Shown in pieces: positions 1 through 7,131 of a DNA stretch of 64,000 nucleotides. The notes below the pieces were generated by a model that did not search any database, had not been told where the DNA came from, and saw only the letters and a program-made list of their open reading frames with translations. The stretch covers positions 620,001-684,000 of the forward strand of contig OY762251.1 of NCBI GenBank assembly GCA_963665395.2, read 5' to 3'. The stretch's first letter is position 1. Each line of letters opens with the position of its first letter. A program made the translations under genes and the position numbers. Origin of the DNA: Bin87 sp963665395. GTDB taxonomy: Bacteria > Chloroflexota > Dehalococcoidia > Lucifugimonadales > UBA3495.

Positions 1-2
1 TA

Positions 3-200
3 ATCAATACCAGGGAGAATGGGTTCGAGCCGCCTCCCGTTCATATCTGGGTGGGCAATGAGGATGTGTGTCGCATTGAGTTGAACGGTGGAAATTATAT
101 GGACGAGCCGCCGCCCGGGGATTATCGAGCCATCCGGCAAGCGCATGCCAGACACGCCGAGGCAATCAGGAACACGTGGGACCGGATACATGGGAGATAG
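3..200 (+). CDS. DUF4160-like protein, 5' truncated by window edge
   Basis: An open frame runs from base 3 to the TAG at 198-200, giving 65 visible residues; the start lies outside the window. The segment reads PPPVHIWVGNED, then a short beta-rich stretch ending in a helix with HARHAEAIRNTWDRIHG. This matches the DUF4160 pattern of a small protein with a proline-histidine motif followed by a C-terminal helix. DUF4160 genes usually sit directly before DUF2442 genes and often look like toxin-antitoxin or regulatory pairs. Here the DUF2442 gene starts 3 bp after the stop, which supports the call. Function is unknown; the family assignment is by eye. Confidence 0.7.
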   Translation: MNTRENGFEPPPVHIWVGNEDVCRIELNGGNYMDEPPPGDYRAIRQAHARHAEAIRNTWDRIHGR

Positions 201-203
201 CAA

Positions 204-722
204 GTGGGAGCCGTGTTGGTGAAAAATGCCGACCGCATGATGCTGGCGGCGGCGCCATTGGAGGAAGGCATTGAGCTGGCTTTCGCCGACGGTTGCGCGG
301 GTTTAATGCCCCTCAGCGCTCTACCGGAAGTGGTAGCCGGAGGAGGGGTTGCCGGTCTGGAGCTGCCTAACCCTTATGAAATTGTCGTAACTACAGGTGA
401 AGGGGAAAGCATCGAGCTGCCCTGGGACTTCGCGCGTCACTACTGCGATCCGTTGTACCGGCCACGGATAGAGGCCGTGGCCCGGCATGGGCGCCGAGTC
501 CTGGGACGGCGCATCAGTGGACTCCGCAATGGCGCCGGGCTGAGGCTGGAAGAGCTGGCCGACCGGGCGACAATCGGGCGCGCGACACTGGCCCGCATTG
601 AAAGAGGAGAGCAGAGTCCGGGGTTCGACACATTGTCCGGCATTGCACGCGCCCTGAGCAAAACCGTGCCGGACCTGCTGGCTTCGCCGGAGGAATCCCT
701 GGACCAAGGGGGAAACCAATAG
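204..722 (+). CDS. DUF2442 domain protein fused to XRE-type helix-turn-helix
   Basis: The GTG start at 204 is preceded by GGGAG (192-196) lying inside the upstream gene, so the two genes are coupled. Residues about 20-78 look like DUF2442 (FADGCAGLMPLSAL, then GESIELPWDFAR). Residues about 98-160 form a Cro/CI-type helix-turn-helix (LRLEELADRATIGRATLARIERG, shown here in parts: LEELADRATIGRATLARIER). With the DUF4160 neighbour it probably forms an autoregulated two-gene unit, with this protein as the DNA-binding partner. That role is inferred from the HTH and the gene order. Confidence 0.78.
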   Translation: MGAVLVKNADRMMLAAAPLEEGIELAFADGCAGLMPLSALPEVVAGGGVAGLELPNPYEIVVTTGEGESIELPWDFARHYCDPLYRPRIEAVARHGRRVLGRRISGLRNGAGLRLEELADRATIGRATLARIERGEQSPGFDTLSGIARALSKTVPDLLASPEESLDQGGNQ

Positions 723-758
723 GTCGGCAATCCCAAAACTCTGGGCGCAAAATTGGCG

Positions 759-891
759 GGTAGCGTTGCAATTTAGGTGGTTCAGTTTCCCAGCGGGGTA
801 TCCGAGCGGCTAAAACTGCTGCTACGCCAACGGGATTGCCACGCTACGCTCGCAATGACAAAAACCAAACCACCTAAAACGGAACGCTACC
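759..891. mobile_element. MITE, GGTAGCGTT family, complete copy with 9-bp target duplication
   Basis: A 133-bp element bounded by imperfect 24-bp inverted repeats: the left end starts GGTAGCGTTGCAATTT, and the right end is the complement of GGTAGCGTTCCGTTTT. The flanks are identical 9-mers AAATTGGCG at 750-758 and 892-900, a clear target-site duplication. It contains no transposase and includes a CGCAATGAC repeat near its right end (851-860). Related copies lie at 1964, 6533, 32505, 57702 and 59516. It must have been mobilised by a transposase encoded elsewhere. Confidence 0.8.
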
Positions 892-972
892 AAATTGGCG
901 CTGGCCGGCGGCAGCCCCACCGGGACGGTGGTATGATTGGCGCCACGCTACCCCCGCTCGACGAGGTTCAGC

Positions 973-1737
973 ATGACCACCGCAAGACCCGGCGACCGAC
1001 CGGCAATCTCGACCGCCCCGGCTCCAGCTTCGGCCAAGCCCTTCCGTCTTCCCGACATCCCGGAGAAGCATCCCGACGATATGACCAGCTACGATAGCCT
1101 GCACCAATACGGCGCCGCCGCCAACCTCATCCAGTACCTGGGGGATCCCGAGACCACCATCGTCAGCGCCGATCATTACATCGTGCCGGGGCCGGCCTAC
1201 GTGGCGGGTGAAAGCCGCTACCCGGACCTGGTGGTGGCCTTCGACGTGGACCCGGAGGCCCATGTAGCCCGCAACGGTTACATAGTGTCAGAGCAGGGCA
1301 AGCCGCCGGACTTCATCCTGGAGGTGGCCTCCCGGCGCACCGCCAGCGATGACCTGGGGGGGAAGCAGGACTACTACGAGAGGCTGGGAGTGGGGGAGCT
1401 CTGGCTGTATGACAGCGAGGGGGAGTTTTACGGGTTCATTCTGCGGGGCTATCGTCTGGAGGGAGGGCGCTACCGGCCGATACCGACGCCTGAAATCGCG
1501 CCTGGGGTGTTTCAGGGATACAGCGCGGCGCTGAACCTGAACCTGCGGGCGGCCGATGGGTATCTGGGGTGGCATGACCCGGTCACGGGGGAGCACGTGC
1601 CAACCCTGTGGTCAGAGACGGCCCGGGCCGACGCCGCCGAGGCGCGGGCCGACAATGCCGAGGCTCGGGCCGACAATGCCGAGGCGCGGGAGCGGGAGCT
1701 GGAAGCCGAAATTCGCCGGCTGCGCGCGGGCGGGTAG
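973..1737 (+). CDS. Uma2 family PD-(D/E)XK endonuclease-like protein with C-terminal coiled coil
   Basis: Uma2 (DUF820) fold. D85 in SRYPDLVVAF, D113 and E117 in PPDFILEVAS, and K131 in GGKQDYYERLGV correspond to the conserved nuclease-like core, followed by ELWLYD. The last 40 residues are an alanine/arginine-rich heptad repeat (ARADNAEARADNAEARERE), a tail often seen in this family. ATG 973 is preferred over the in-frame ATG 937 because GAGG at 963-966 lies 6 bp upstream. Biological targets of Uma2 proteins are not established. Four more copies are in this window. Confidence 0.85.
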   Translation: MTTARPGDRPAISTAPAPASAKPFRLPDIPEKHPDDMTSYDSLHQYGAAANLIQYLGDPETTIVSADHYIVPGPAYVAGESRYPDLVVAFDVDPEAHVARNGYIVSEQGKPPDFILEVASRRTASDDLGGKQDYYERLGVGELWLYDSEGEFYGFILRGYRLEGGRYRPIPTPEIAPGVFQGYSAALNLNLRAADGYLGWHDPVTGEHVPTLWSETARADAAEARADNAEARADNAEARERELEAEIRRLRAGG

Positions 1738-1817
1738 GGAACAGAGGACCGACGACCCCATGACATTACAGGGGCGGCGGGATTGCCATTCGCCGGAGGC
1801 GGACGCTCGCGATGACA

Positions 1818-1951
1818 TAGGACTTACGCAGTTGGGTTATCACCAGGCAATTTAACGCAAAGGCGCGAAGACGCAGAGACGCAAAGGGGAATTTCTTACT
1901 GGCGCCAGCGCTGCTGTCGATGAAGTTCCTTGCTCAACTGCGTATGTCCTA
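1818..1951. mobile_element. MITE-like element with TAGGACTTACGCAGTTG ends
   Basis: Inverted ends TAGGACTTACGCAGTTG (1818-1834) and CAACTGCGTATGTCCTA (1935-1951) enclose 134 bp with no reading frame. TGACA at 1813-1817 and 1952-1956 could be a 5-bp target duplication. The interior carries AACGCAAAGGCGCGAAGACG followed by CAGAGACGCAAAG, a sequence that also occurs inverted at 34025-34067. GACTTACGCA-type ends are common among bacterial insertion-sequence derivatives. Confidence 0.65.
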
Positions 1952-1963
1952 TGACAGTCTGAG

Positions 1964-2107
1964 GGTAGCGTTCCGTTTTAGGTGGTCAAGGTGTAGGGGC
2001 AACCCTTGTGGTTGCCCCGGTTTGCGGTTGTACCGGCACAGCCGGGGCGACCATCCGCCGTAGGCGGATCGCCCCTACGTTCAAACCACCTGAATTGCAA
2101 CACTGCC
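1964..2107. mobile_element. MITE, GGTAGCGTT family, diverged copy
   Basis: The left end GGTAGCGTTCCGTTTTAGG (1964-1982) and right end ACCTGAATTGCAACACTGCC (2088-2107) match the complete copy at 759-891. The interior is different: GTAGGGGCAACC / GGTTGCCCC palindromes and a TCCGCCGTAGGCGGA hairpin. No exact target duplication is visible, partly because another element abuts the right end at 2114. Confidence 0.65.
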
Positions 2108-2113
2108 TGATGA

Positions 2114-2249
2114 CCAGGACGATTGCAAAGTCCTTGTACCTCCGCTCATGGTGAGCCTGTCGAACCATGCGCTACTCTGGTCAAGCCATCCTTCGACAAG
2201 CTCAGGATGAGCGGATCAGGAGGTTCCGCCGACTTTGCAATCGTCCTGG
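2114..2249. mobile_element. 136-bp MITE-like element with CCAGGACGATTGCAAAGTC ends
   Basis: Perfect 19-bp inverted ends lie at 2114-2132 and 2231-2249. They are flanked by identical CCTGATGA octamers (2106-2113 and 2250-2257), consistent with an 8-bp target duplication. The left CC of that octamer is the last two bases of the neighbouring GGTAGCGTT-family element, so this element inserted at the edge of an existing MITE. No coding capacity. Confidence 0.65.
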
Positions 2250-2412
2250 CCTGATGACAGCTGCCCGTTGACGGCGGCGCAATTCGCACGGTAGCCTAGA
2301 GTAAATCAAGCAAGACAACAGCCGGTGGGACTGACCTGATGCCGGGTCGGTTCCGCCGGTTTTTTTGTGTGACCGGCGGGCTGCCGCAGCATCGTACCGG
2401 CGGGAGGTTTCG

Positions 2413-3414
2413 ATGATTGCAGAAGGTGTGCGGCGTCCGGGGCGGATGGAGTGGGAGTGGCCGATGACGGCGCCGGCGGCGCGGCCGGCGGATGGGCGAG
2501 CGGCGTTGCTGGAGGCGCTGGCGGCGTACCGCCGGGGCATACGCGAGGCGCCGGTGGTTTGCAAGTGGGGGATTGGGACGGGGGTGGCGGCGGATGCGGA
2601 GGTGGCGGTGGCGGGATTGCCACGTCGCCTTGCTCCTCGCAATGACAACGGGTTTGTGGTTCGACAGGCTCACCATGAGCGGGTCGGGGGCCACCATGAG
2701 CGGGTCGGGGGCCACCATGAGCGGGTCGGGGGCCACCATGAGCGGGTCGGGGGCCACCATGAGCGGGTCGGGGGCCACCATGAGCGGGAAGCCGGCGGGC
2801 CGTTGGTGTTTGTGGCGTCCAACGGGGAGGTGGACCGGCATGGGGATACGGTGGCGCCGGAGGGTTGGCGGCTGGATGGGTATCGGGAGAATCCGGTGGT
2901 GCTGTGGGCCCACGACTACCGGCAGCCGGCCATCGGACGGGCCGATGCGGTGTGGAGCGACGGACGGGCGTTGCTGGCACGGCTGGAGTTCGCGCCGACG
3001 GAGTTCGCCGGGCAGGTGGAACGATTGTACCGGCAGGGCTACCAGCGCGGGGTGTCCGTGGGGTTCCGGCCCATCAGGTTCGAGGAACGGCGGGATCCGG
3101 TGAACGGGGCGTTTCTGGGCATCCGGTTTCTGGAGCAGGAGCTGCTGGAGATCAGCGCAGTGCCGGTGCCGGCCAACGGGGACGCGCTGCTGGCAAGCGC
3201 CGGGGCGAATGATTATTCGCCCCTACAAAGGGAACGGGAGTTGACGGCGGGCGACGGCGCGGCGGCGGTGGATGAGGTGGTGGGGCTGCTGCGGGGGTTG
3301 CGGGATCAGTTCGGATTGTCATTGCGAGGAGCGCAGCGACGTGGCAATCCCGCTGTCGTAGGGACGGTGGTGACCCCGACGAGATTGCCACGCTGCGCTC
3401 GCAATGACATTTGA
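2413..3414 (+). CDS. HK97-family phage prohead protease, with repeat-derived insertions
   Basis: Start ATG 2413 has GGGAGG 5 bp upstream. Residues about 130-255 carry the family core: NGEVDRHGDTVAPEGW, the NPVVLWAHDYRQPAIGRA segment with the candidate catalytic His, then GYQRGVSVGFRPI (Ser region) and LLEISAVPVPANGDAL. In HK97 this serine protease trims the capsid protein during maturation. The protein is unusual. Residues about 69-125 are encoded by interspersed repeats, including five HHERVGG units. The last 25-30 residues (SLRGAQRRGNPA, PRCARND) are a translated GTCATTGCGAG palindrome. The major capsid gene follows. Confidence 0.85.
   Translation: MIAEGVRRPGRMEWEWPMTAPAARPADGRAALLEALAAYRRGIREAPVVCKWGIGTGVAADAEVAVAGLPRRLAPRNDNGFVVRQAHHERVGGHHERVGGHHERVGGHHERVGGHHERVGGHHEREAGGPLVFVASNGEVDRHGDTVAPEGWRLDGYRENPVVLWAHDYRQPAIGRADAVWSDGRALLARLEFAPTEFAGQVERLYRQGYQRGVSVGFRPIRFEERRDPVNGAFLGIRFLEQELLEISAVPVPANGDALLASAGANDYSPLQRERELTAGDGAAAVDEVVGLLRGLRDQFGLSLRGAQRRGNPAVVGTVVTPTRLPRCARNDI
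2671..2788 (+). repeat. 21-bp tandem repeat inside the prohead protease gene
   Basis: Five full copies of a 21-bp unit starting CACCATGAGCGGGTCGGG plus a partial sixth copy. The repeat keeps frame and encodes HHERVGG x5 followed by HHEREAGG. The founding sequence is the TTCGACAGGCTCACCATGAG repeat immediately upstream (2660-2679), which also occurs outside genes at about 2150-2165 on the other strand. Confidence 0.9.
3318..3408. repeat. GTCATTGCGAG palindromic repeat within the 3' end of the protease gene
   Basis: Inverted ends GTCATTGCGAGGAGCGCAGC and GCTGCGCTCGCAATGAC enclose a short spacer. The repeat is translated as the protease C-terminus, whose TGA stop lies 4 bp beyond it. A second half-copy follows at about 3454-3494 after a CCCGCTTTCGCGGG hairpin (3430-3443), so the spacer between protease and capsid genes is entirely repeat-derived. 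Confidence 0.85.
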
Positions 3415-3530
3415 CGGAGATCCCTGGGTTCCCGCTTTCGCGGGAACGATGGCGGCGAACCCGACGAGATTGCCACGCTGCGCTCGCAATGACATTTGAC
3501 AACGATGCCAATGAAGGAGATTGCAAAAGT

Positions 3531-4865
3531 ATGACGCTTTCCACTTGGGAATTGGAGACCATCAAGAACGAGGTTGCGGAGGTGCGGGAGTTTTACCGGC
3601 AGCGTCTGGACGCCGACATTCCGCCGTTGCAGGAGGAGATCGAAAGGCTGAGCCGGGCGGTGGGGGACATTACGGAGAAGCAGCGGGCCGGGGAGCGGCA
3701 GGCGGTGCTGGCCCGTTATGCCGGCAGCGGGAACGACCGGCCTCGGGTGCCCTTCGGCAAGTACCGGGGGATGGACGCGCTGGACCTGGCCTGCGTGCGC
3801 AGCGTGCTGGCGGCGCAGCAGCGGGATCCCGGGGACATGAACCCGCGATTGCTGGAGGATTGGCAGGCCAACCTGAAAGCGGCCATGGACAGCACCACCG
3901 CCGGCGCCGGCGACGAACTGGTTGCCACCGGCGAGGCGGCCGCGCTGTGGGCGGACATCAACCTGGAAACCCACGTGGCCGGCCTGTTCACGCGGGTGGA
4001 TATGCCCACCAACCCCTTTGAGATACCGCTGCAACTGGGCAACGTGGCCTGGTATCCCGGCACGGAGAACACCGCCACCACCGACACGGCGCTGACCACG
4101 GCGCGGCAGACGCTGACGGCCTACGAACTGGTTGCGGAAGTGCCCTGGTCATTGACGCTGGAAGAGGACGCCGTGATTGCCATGGCCGCCGAGGTGCGCA
4201 GCACGCTGGTGCGCAACGCCGTGGAAGTGATTGACGACGTGCTGCTGAACGCGGACGCCACGGCCACCAACAACATCAACGCGGACGGGGCGACCATCAG
4301 CGCGTCCACGGCGGGCAAGGCGCACTGGCTGCTGGGGTTCGACGGGCTGCTGCACCTGCCGCTGGTGGACAACACGGGCCAGGGCAACGACCACGCCGCG
4401 GCGCCCAGCGCGGATCTGTTCAACGAGGTTCGCGGGATGCTGGGCAAATACGGCGTGCGCCCGTCGGAGCTGGCCTACGTGGCCGACGTGGGGACGTACA
4501 TCAAGTCGCTGGGCATCGACGAGTTTCGCACGCTGGACAAGCTGGGGCCGCAGGCGACGCTGCTCAACGGGCAGCTGGCCCAGGTGGACGGCATTCCGGT
4601 CATCGTGTCGGAGCAGATGGCGAAGTCGGACGCCGACGGCAAGGTTACCGACGGGGGCAACGACAACGCCAAGGGCCGGCTGCTGGCGGTGAACCGGACG
4701 CAGTGGCGGCTGGGGTTCCGCCGGGAGCTGATGATTGAAACGACCCGGGACATCCAGAAGCGGCAGAACATCATGGTGGTGAGCATGAGGCTGGCCTTCA
4801 TGGAGCGGACGGGGGATCGCGCCAAGGCAACGCACACGGCGTTGCAGTACAACATCACGGTGTAG
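3531..4865 (+). CDS. HK97-type phage major capsid protein
   Basis: Start ATG 3531 has AAGGAGA about 10 bp upstream; the upstream in-frame extension is translated repeat and was excluded. Of 444 residues, the first 60 form a charged coiled coil (delta-domain-like scaffold). A linker follows, then the HK97-fold body with LFTRVDMPTNPFEIPLQ, VAWYPGTENTATTDT and LTAYELVAEVPWSLTLEEDA. Near the C-terminus lie QWRLGFRRELMIE and RLAFMERTGDRAKA. It forms the icosahedral shell. The adjoining protease would be expected to remove the N-terminal coiled coil. Confidence 0.9.
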   Translation: MTLSTWELETIKNEVAEVREFYRQRLDADIPPLQEEIERLSRAVGDITEKQRAGERQAVLARYAGSGNDRPRVPFGKYRGMDALDLACVRSVLAAQQRDPGDMNPRLLEDWQANLKAAMDSTTAGAGDELVATGEAAALWADINLETHVAGLFTRVDMPTNPFEIPLQLGNVAWYPGTENTATTDTALTTARQTLTAYELVAEVPWSLTLEEDAVIAMAAEVRSTLVRNAVEVIDDVLLNADATATNNINADGATISASTAGKAHWLLGFDGLLHLPLVDNTGQGNDHAAAPSADLFNEVRGMLGKYGVRPSELAYVADVGTYIKSLGIDEFRTLDKLGPQATLLNGQLAQVDGIPVIVSEQMAKSDADGKVTDGGNDNAKGRLLAVNRTQWRLGFRRELMIETTRDIQKRQNIMVVSMRLAFMERTGDRAKATHTALQYNITV

Positions 4866-4880
4866 AGCGGAGGGACTTCA

Positions 4881-4915
4881 CCCTCACCCCAACCCTCTCC
4901 CATCAAGGGAGAGGG
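4881..4915. repeat. CCCTCACCCC / CCCTCTCC hairpin repeat
   Basis: CCCTCTCCCATCAAGGGAGAGGG forms a stem-loop (4893-4915) directly after the capsid gene stop, preceded by CCCTCACCCCAA. The same repeat appears twice, inverted, at 51141-51240. It could act as a weak terminator or mRNA stabiliser, but there is no T-tract. Confidence 0.6.
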
Positions 4916-4933
4916 AGCAAAGGGAGATCTGGA

Positions 4934-5803
4934 ATGCCCAATGCTTACGGCGACTTGACGACTTTGAAATCGGCGGGGTTTTTGAATATGCCGGACGATG
5001 CCTACGACGGGCGGCTGCTGGGGTTGCTGGAGACGACTTCGCGGTGGATTGACGGCTATTGCGACCGGCACTTTGCGGCGGTACGCGAGGAGCGGCGGTT
5101 TGACGGGACGGGGAAGGTCGCGCTGACGGCGCCGGACCTGATTTCCGTCAGCTCGATGCGGGTGCGCGAAGCGGCGTCGGGCAAGTCGGTGTCCTGGCCG
5201 TCGAGCCGGTGGCTGCTGTATCCGCTGAACGCGGCGCCGGAAGAGCCGGGCGGGCGGCCCTACACGCGGATTATGGCGGTGGGTGATGGGCGGCGGTTCC
5301 CGTTGAGCCGGGGCGGCGTGAGCGTCCGGGGCGTCTGGGGATACGGCGACGTGCGGGAGGATTTGGGTCTGCAAGTGGCCGCCGGCGCGGCGGTGGCCAA
5401 GGGCGATACGACGGTGAAGGTGGCGGCGGCGGATGACACCGTGCCGTCCGGCCTGGCGCCGGGACACACCGTCCGCATCGGCTCTGAACAACTGTACGTG
5501 ACCAACGCCGTCGTTGATACCGCCGCGAAAACGCTGACGCTGACCGGGCAGCGCGGGGTCAACGGAACCACGGCGGCGGCGCACGCCGTGGGCGCGGGGG
5601 TTTCGGTGTACCGTTACCCGAAGGGAGTAGCAGAAGCGTGCCTGTTGCAGGCCGCCGTCCGGTGGCGGGAGAGGCTTGGGGGGCCTTTCCGGCCATCGGA
5701 GGGTCCGCCGGCGGCGGATGGGGGAGACGTGGGCAGCGTCTCCCCCACGGTTCGCGCGTTGCTGGAACCGTATCGTCGCCGCATTGCGACTCTGGGGGTG
5801 TGA
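4934..5803 (+). CDS. phage head-tail connector-like protein (gp6-like)
   Basis: Start ATG 4934 follows AAAGGGAG. 289 residues: an N-terminal all-alpha segment (YGDLTTLKSAGF, RLLGLLETTSRWIDGYCDRH) typical of gp6-like connectors. A beta-rich middle follows (residues about 140-230, with TVRIGSEQLYVT and TLTGQRGVNGTTAAAH). The C-terminal helix VAEACLLQAAVRWRER completes the connector pattern, so the beta domain looks inserted between two connector halves. Such proteins sit between portal and tail. It lies between the capsid and tail-tube-like genes, a normal order, although no portal gene is present. Confidence 0.7.
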   Translation: MPNAYGDLTTLKSAGFLNMPDDAYDGRLLGLLETTSRWIDGYCDRHFAAVREERRFDGTGKVALTAPDLISVSSMRVREAASGKSVSWPSSRWLLYPLNAAPEEPGGRPYTRIMAVGDGRRFPLSRGGVSVRGVWGYGDVREDLGLQVAAGAAVAKGDTTVKVAAADDTVPSGLAPGHTVRIGSEQLYVTNAVVDTAAKTLTLTGQRGVNGTTAAAHAVGAGVSVYRYPKGVAEACLLQAAVRWRERLGGPFRPSEGPPAADGGDVGSVSPTVRALLEPYRRRIATLGV

Positions 5804-5805
5804 AG

Positions 5806-6231
5806 ATGACGGGATACGCCAGCGCGGGGCGCAGCTACGTGGCCGTGTCCGACGCCAACGGGGTGATGCGGGACCTGTCGCCGTGGGTGGAACGGGTCGG
5901 GCCGCTGGGCCGGGAGCTGAGCGGTCGGGACGTTACCGGCGTCAACGACGCGGCGGCGCGGACGGCGGCGGGACCGGAGATCGCCCAAGAGTTCACGCTG
6001 TCGGGCCGGTGGAACGACACGCCGGGCCTCGGGCCGGACGCGGTACTGGCGGGCATCGTAGGGCGGTCGGTGACGGTGGAATACGGGCCGGTGGGCAATG
6101 GGCCTGGTCAGCGCAAGGTGTCGGGGAAGTTCGTGTGCCTGTCTTATCGCATCAGCAGTCGGGCCGGGGAGCCGGTGCGGTTCGAGGCGCGGTTCCGGCA
6201 GGACGGGGCGGCGACGCTGGGGACGTGGTGA
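5806..6231 (+). CDS. phage tail-tube-like protein
   Basis: ATG 5806 follows the connector stop by 2 bp with GGGGGTGTGAAG as the upstream purine run. 141 residues, all-beta in appearance: AQEFTLSGRWNDTPG, TVEYGPVGNGPGQRKVSGKF, then FEARFRQDGAATLGTW. The EYGP...G...K.SG pattern and the terminal DG-A-T strand resemble tail-tube or major-tail proteins. Position after a connector supports that. Identity is from pattern and context. Part of its 3' end is duplicated at 6619-6695. Confidence 0.55.
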   Translation: MTGYASAGRSYVAVSDANGVMRDLSPWVERVGPLGRELSGRDVTGVNDAAARTAAGPEIAQEFTLSGRWNDTPGLGPDAVLAGIVGRSVTVEYGPVGNGPGQRKVSGKFVCLSYRISSRAGEPVRFEARFRQDGAATLGTW

Positions 6232-6241
6232 TGACGCACGA

Positions 6242-6511
6242 CTACACGTCCCTGGGGTTCAGATTGGACAGCCGGTCGCTCAATTCGGCTACCCGTTGGC
6301 GCAAAACTCCCAGCTCTTCCTCTTGGTCTGCAACACGCTTTTCGAGCTTGGCGATCCGCGCTTCCTGAGCGTCAACGCGCTGAGGAACTCCTTGGCTGGG
6401 AAATTTGGGATTGACGAAAGTACGCCACCAAAGCAGGCACAGAATGACCGCTGAGGCTACCAAAGAAAGAGACATCGCGCCAAAGAAGACGTACTCGGCA
6501 AGGGTATGCAT
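6242..6511 (-). CDS. small membrane protein with coiled coil, unknown function
   Basis: ATG at 6511 has GGAG 8 bp upstream; the longer frame to 6589 is repeat read-through. 89 residues: one membrane helix (EYVFFGAMSLSLVASAVILCLL) then a leucine/glutamate heptad coiled coil (ARIAKLEKRVADQEEELGVL in part). It lies on the strand opposite to the phage genes. Architecture matches the neighbour at 6706-7053 (one membrane span, then coiled coil) although the sequences differ. Phage accessory or membrane-anchored scaffold are both possible. Confidence 0.55.
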   Translation of the reverse strand: MHTLAEYVFFGAMSLSLVASAVILCLLWWRTFVNPKFPSQGVPQRVDAQEARIAKLEKRVADQEEELGVLRQRVAELSDRLSNLNPRDV

Positions 6512-6532
6512 GGCAGGCACTCCATTTTCAGA

Positions 6533-6608
6533 GGTTGCTACGCTAACGAGATTGCCACGCTGCGCTCGCAATGACAAAAACCAAACCACCTAAAACGGAA
6601 CGCTACCG
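6533..6608. mobile_element. 3' half of a GGTAGCGTT-family MITE
   Basis: Bases 6533-6608 match 815-891 of the complete copy almost exactly, including the CGCAATGACAAAAACCAAAC stretch and the right terminal repeat ending CGGAACGCTACC. The left half is absent. The right end abuts a partial duplication of the tail-tube gene. Confidence 0.75.
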
Positions 6609-6618
6609 GGCGTTTTTG

Positions 6619-6695
6619 GGATACCCGATCAGCAGCCGGGCCGGGGGCCGGTGCGGTTCCGTCAGGACGGGGCGGCGACGTTGGGGATGTGGTAG
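6619..6695 (+). pseudogene. duplicated 3' fragment of the tail-tube-like gene
   Basis: ATCAGCAGCCGGGCCGG and CAGGACGGGGCGGCGACG repeat bases about 6150-6231 of the intact gene. There is one 12-bp deletion, a few substitutions and a stop codon at the equivalent place. No start or full domain exists. It marks the junction where the 6242-7863 reverse-strand cargo sits between phage genes. Confidence 0.7.
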
Positions 6696-6705
6696 CGCAG
6701 TGTGG

Positions 6706-7053
6706 TCAGTCGGCGGCGACTTCCTCGGCGGGGACGATGACCACCTGGCCGGCGTCGTTGTGGTGGTGGCGCATGAGCAGGTCAATGTTCCGATTCACGG
6801 CCAGCAGCATTCCTCTGACTTCGGCGACCTGCTCGCGGAGATCGGCGATCTGTTCACGGAAGTTGTCAAGCTGTTCACGGAGCCTCACCATCTCCTGTTC
6901 GAGCCTTTCAACCCGAGCGGTGAGGCCATTGAGTTGGCCTTCGATCCTGCCCACCGAGATGGACAAACGGACCATGAAGCCAAACATAGCCACCAGCATG
7001 AGCGACATGAAGGCCAGAAAGGCATAGAGGATGTTCGGGTCAGCGGCAGCCAT
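6706..7053 (-). CDS. small membrane protein with coiled coil, unknown function
   Basis: ATG at 7053 has GGAG 8 bp upstream. 115 residues: a hydrophobic N-terminal span (ILYAFLAFMSLMLVAMFGFM) followed by a heptad coiled coil (RIEGQLNGLTARVERLEQEM and onward). A short tail contains RHHHNDAGQVVIVPAEE. The order is the same as in the 6242-6511 product. Together with the PaREP1-like gene at 7132 it forms a reverse-strand insert within the phage structural genes. No enzyme motif seen. Confidence 0.6.
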   Translation of the reverse strand: MAAADPNILYAFLAFMSLMLVAMFGFMVRLSISVGRIEGQLNGLTARVERLEQEMVRLREQLDNFREQIADLREQVAEVRGMLLAVNRNIDLLMRHHHNDAGQVVIVPAEEVAAD

Positions 7054-7131
7054 TTTCAATGCTCCATCCGTAGGAAGTGCCGGAATTATCGCAGACGCTC
7101 CCGGAGATGGCAAACGGCGGCCACTCCGGGG

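Larger units (their letters stand above)
1738..2412. other. 675-bp gene-free repeat cluster upstream of the capsid module
   Basis: No gene is supported here. From left to right it holds a GATTGCCATTCGCC...CGCGATGACA repeat half (about 1780-1816), then three MITE-like elements listed separately at 1818, 1964 and 2114. A short AT-poor leader follows, with a CCGCCGG / CCGGCGG hairpin at about 2354-2379 and the ribosome-binding site of the protease gene. The 2150-2215 stretch carries the CTCATGGTGAGCCTGTCGAA repeat that also occurs inside the protease gene at 2660. Confidence 0.7.

Noticed and set aside
777..1097. 106-residue frame starting MVQFPSG
   Set aside because: It is a translation of the GGTAGCGTT-family MITE and overlaps the Uma2 start.
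2671..2788. Possible CRISPR array
   Set aside because: The units are head-to-tail 21-bp repeats without spacers and are in frame within a gene.
2296..2980. Two minus-strand frames of about 205-224 residues opposite the protease gene
   Set aside because: They are Pro/His/Arg-rich antisense translations with the 21-bp repeat read as DPLMVAP or HGGPRPA units; the plus strand has the protease domain and ribosome-binding site.
3531..4865. Encapsulin rather than phage capsid protein
   Set aside because: The N-terminal coiled coil, neighbouring prohead protease, connector and tail genes point to a phage structural module.
4475..5584. 369-residue minus-strand frame across the capsid/connector junction
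   Set aside because: No recognisable domain, Arg/His-rich, spans the intergenic hairpin repeat; antisense of two phage genes.
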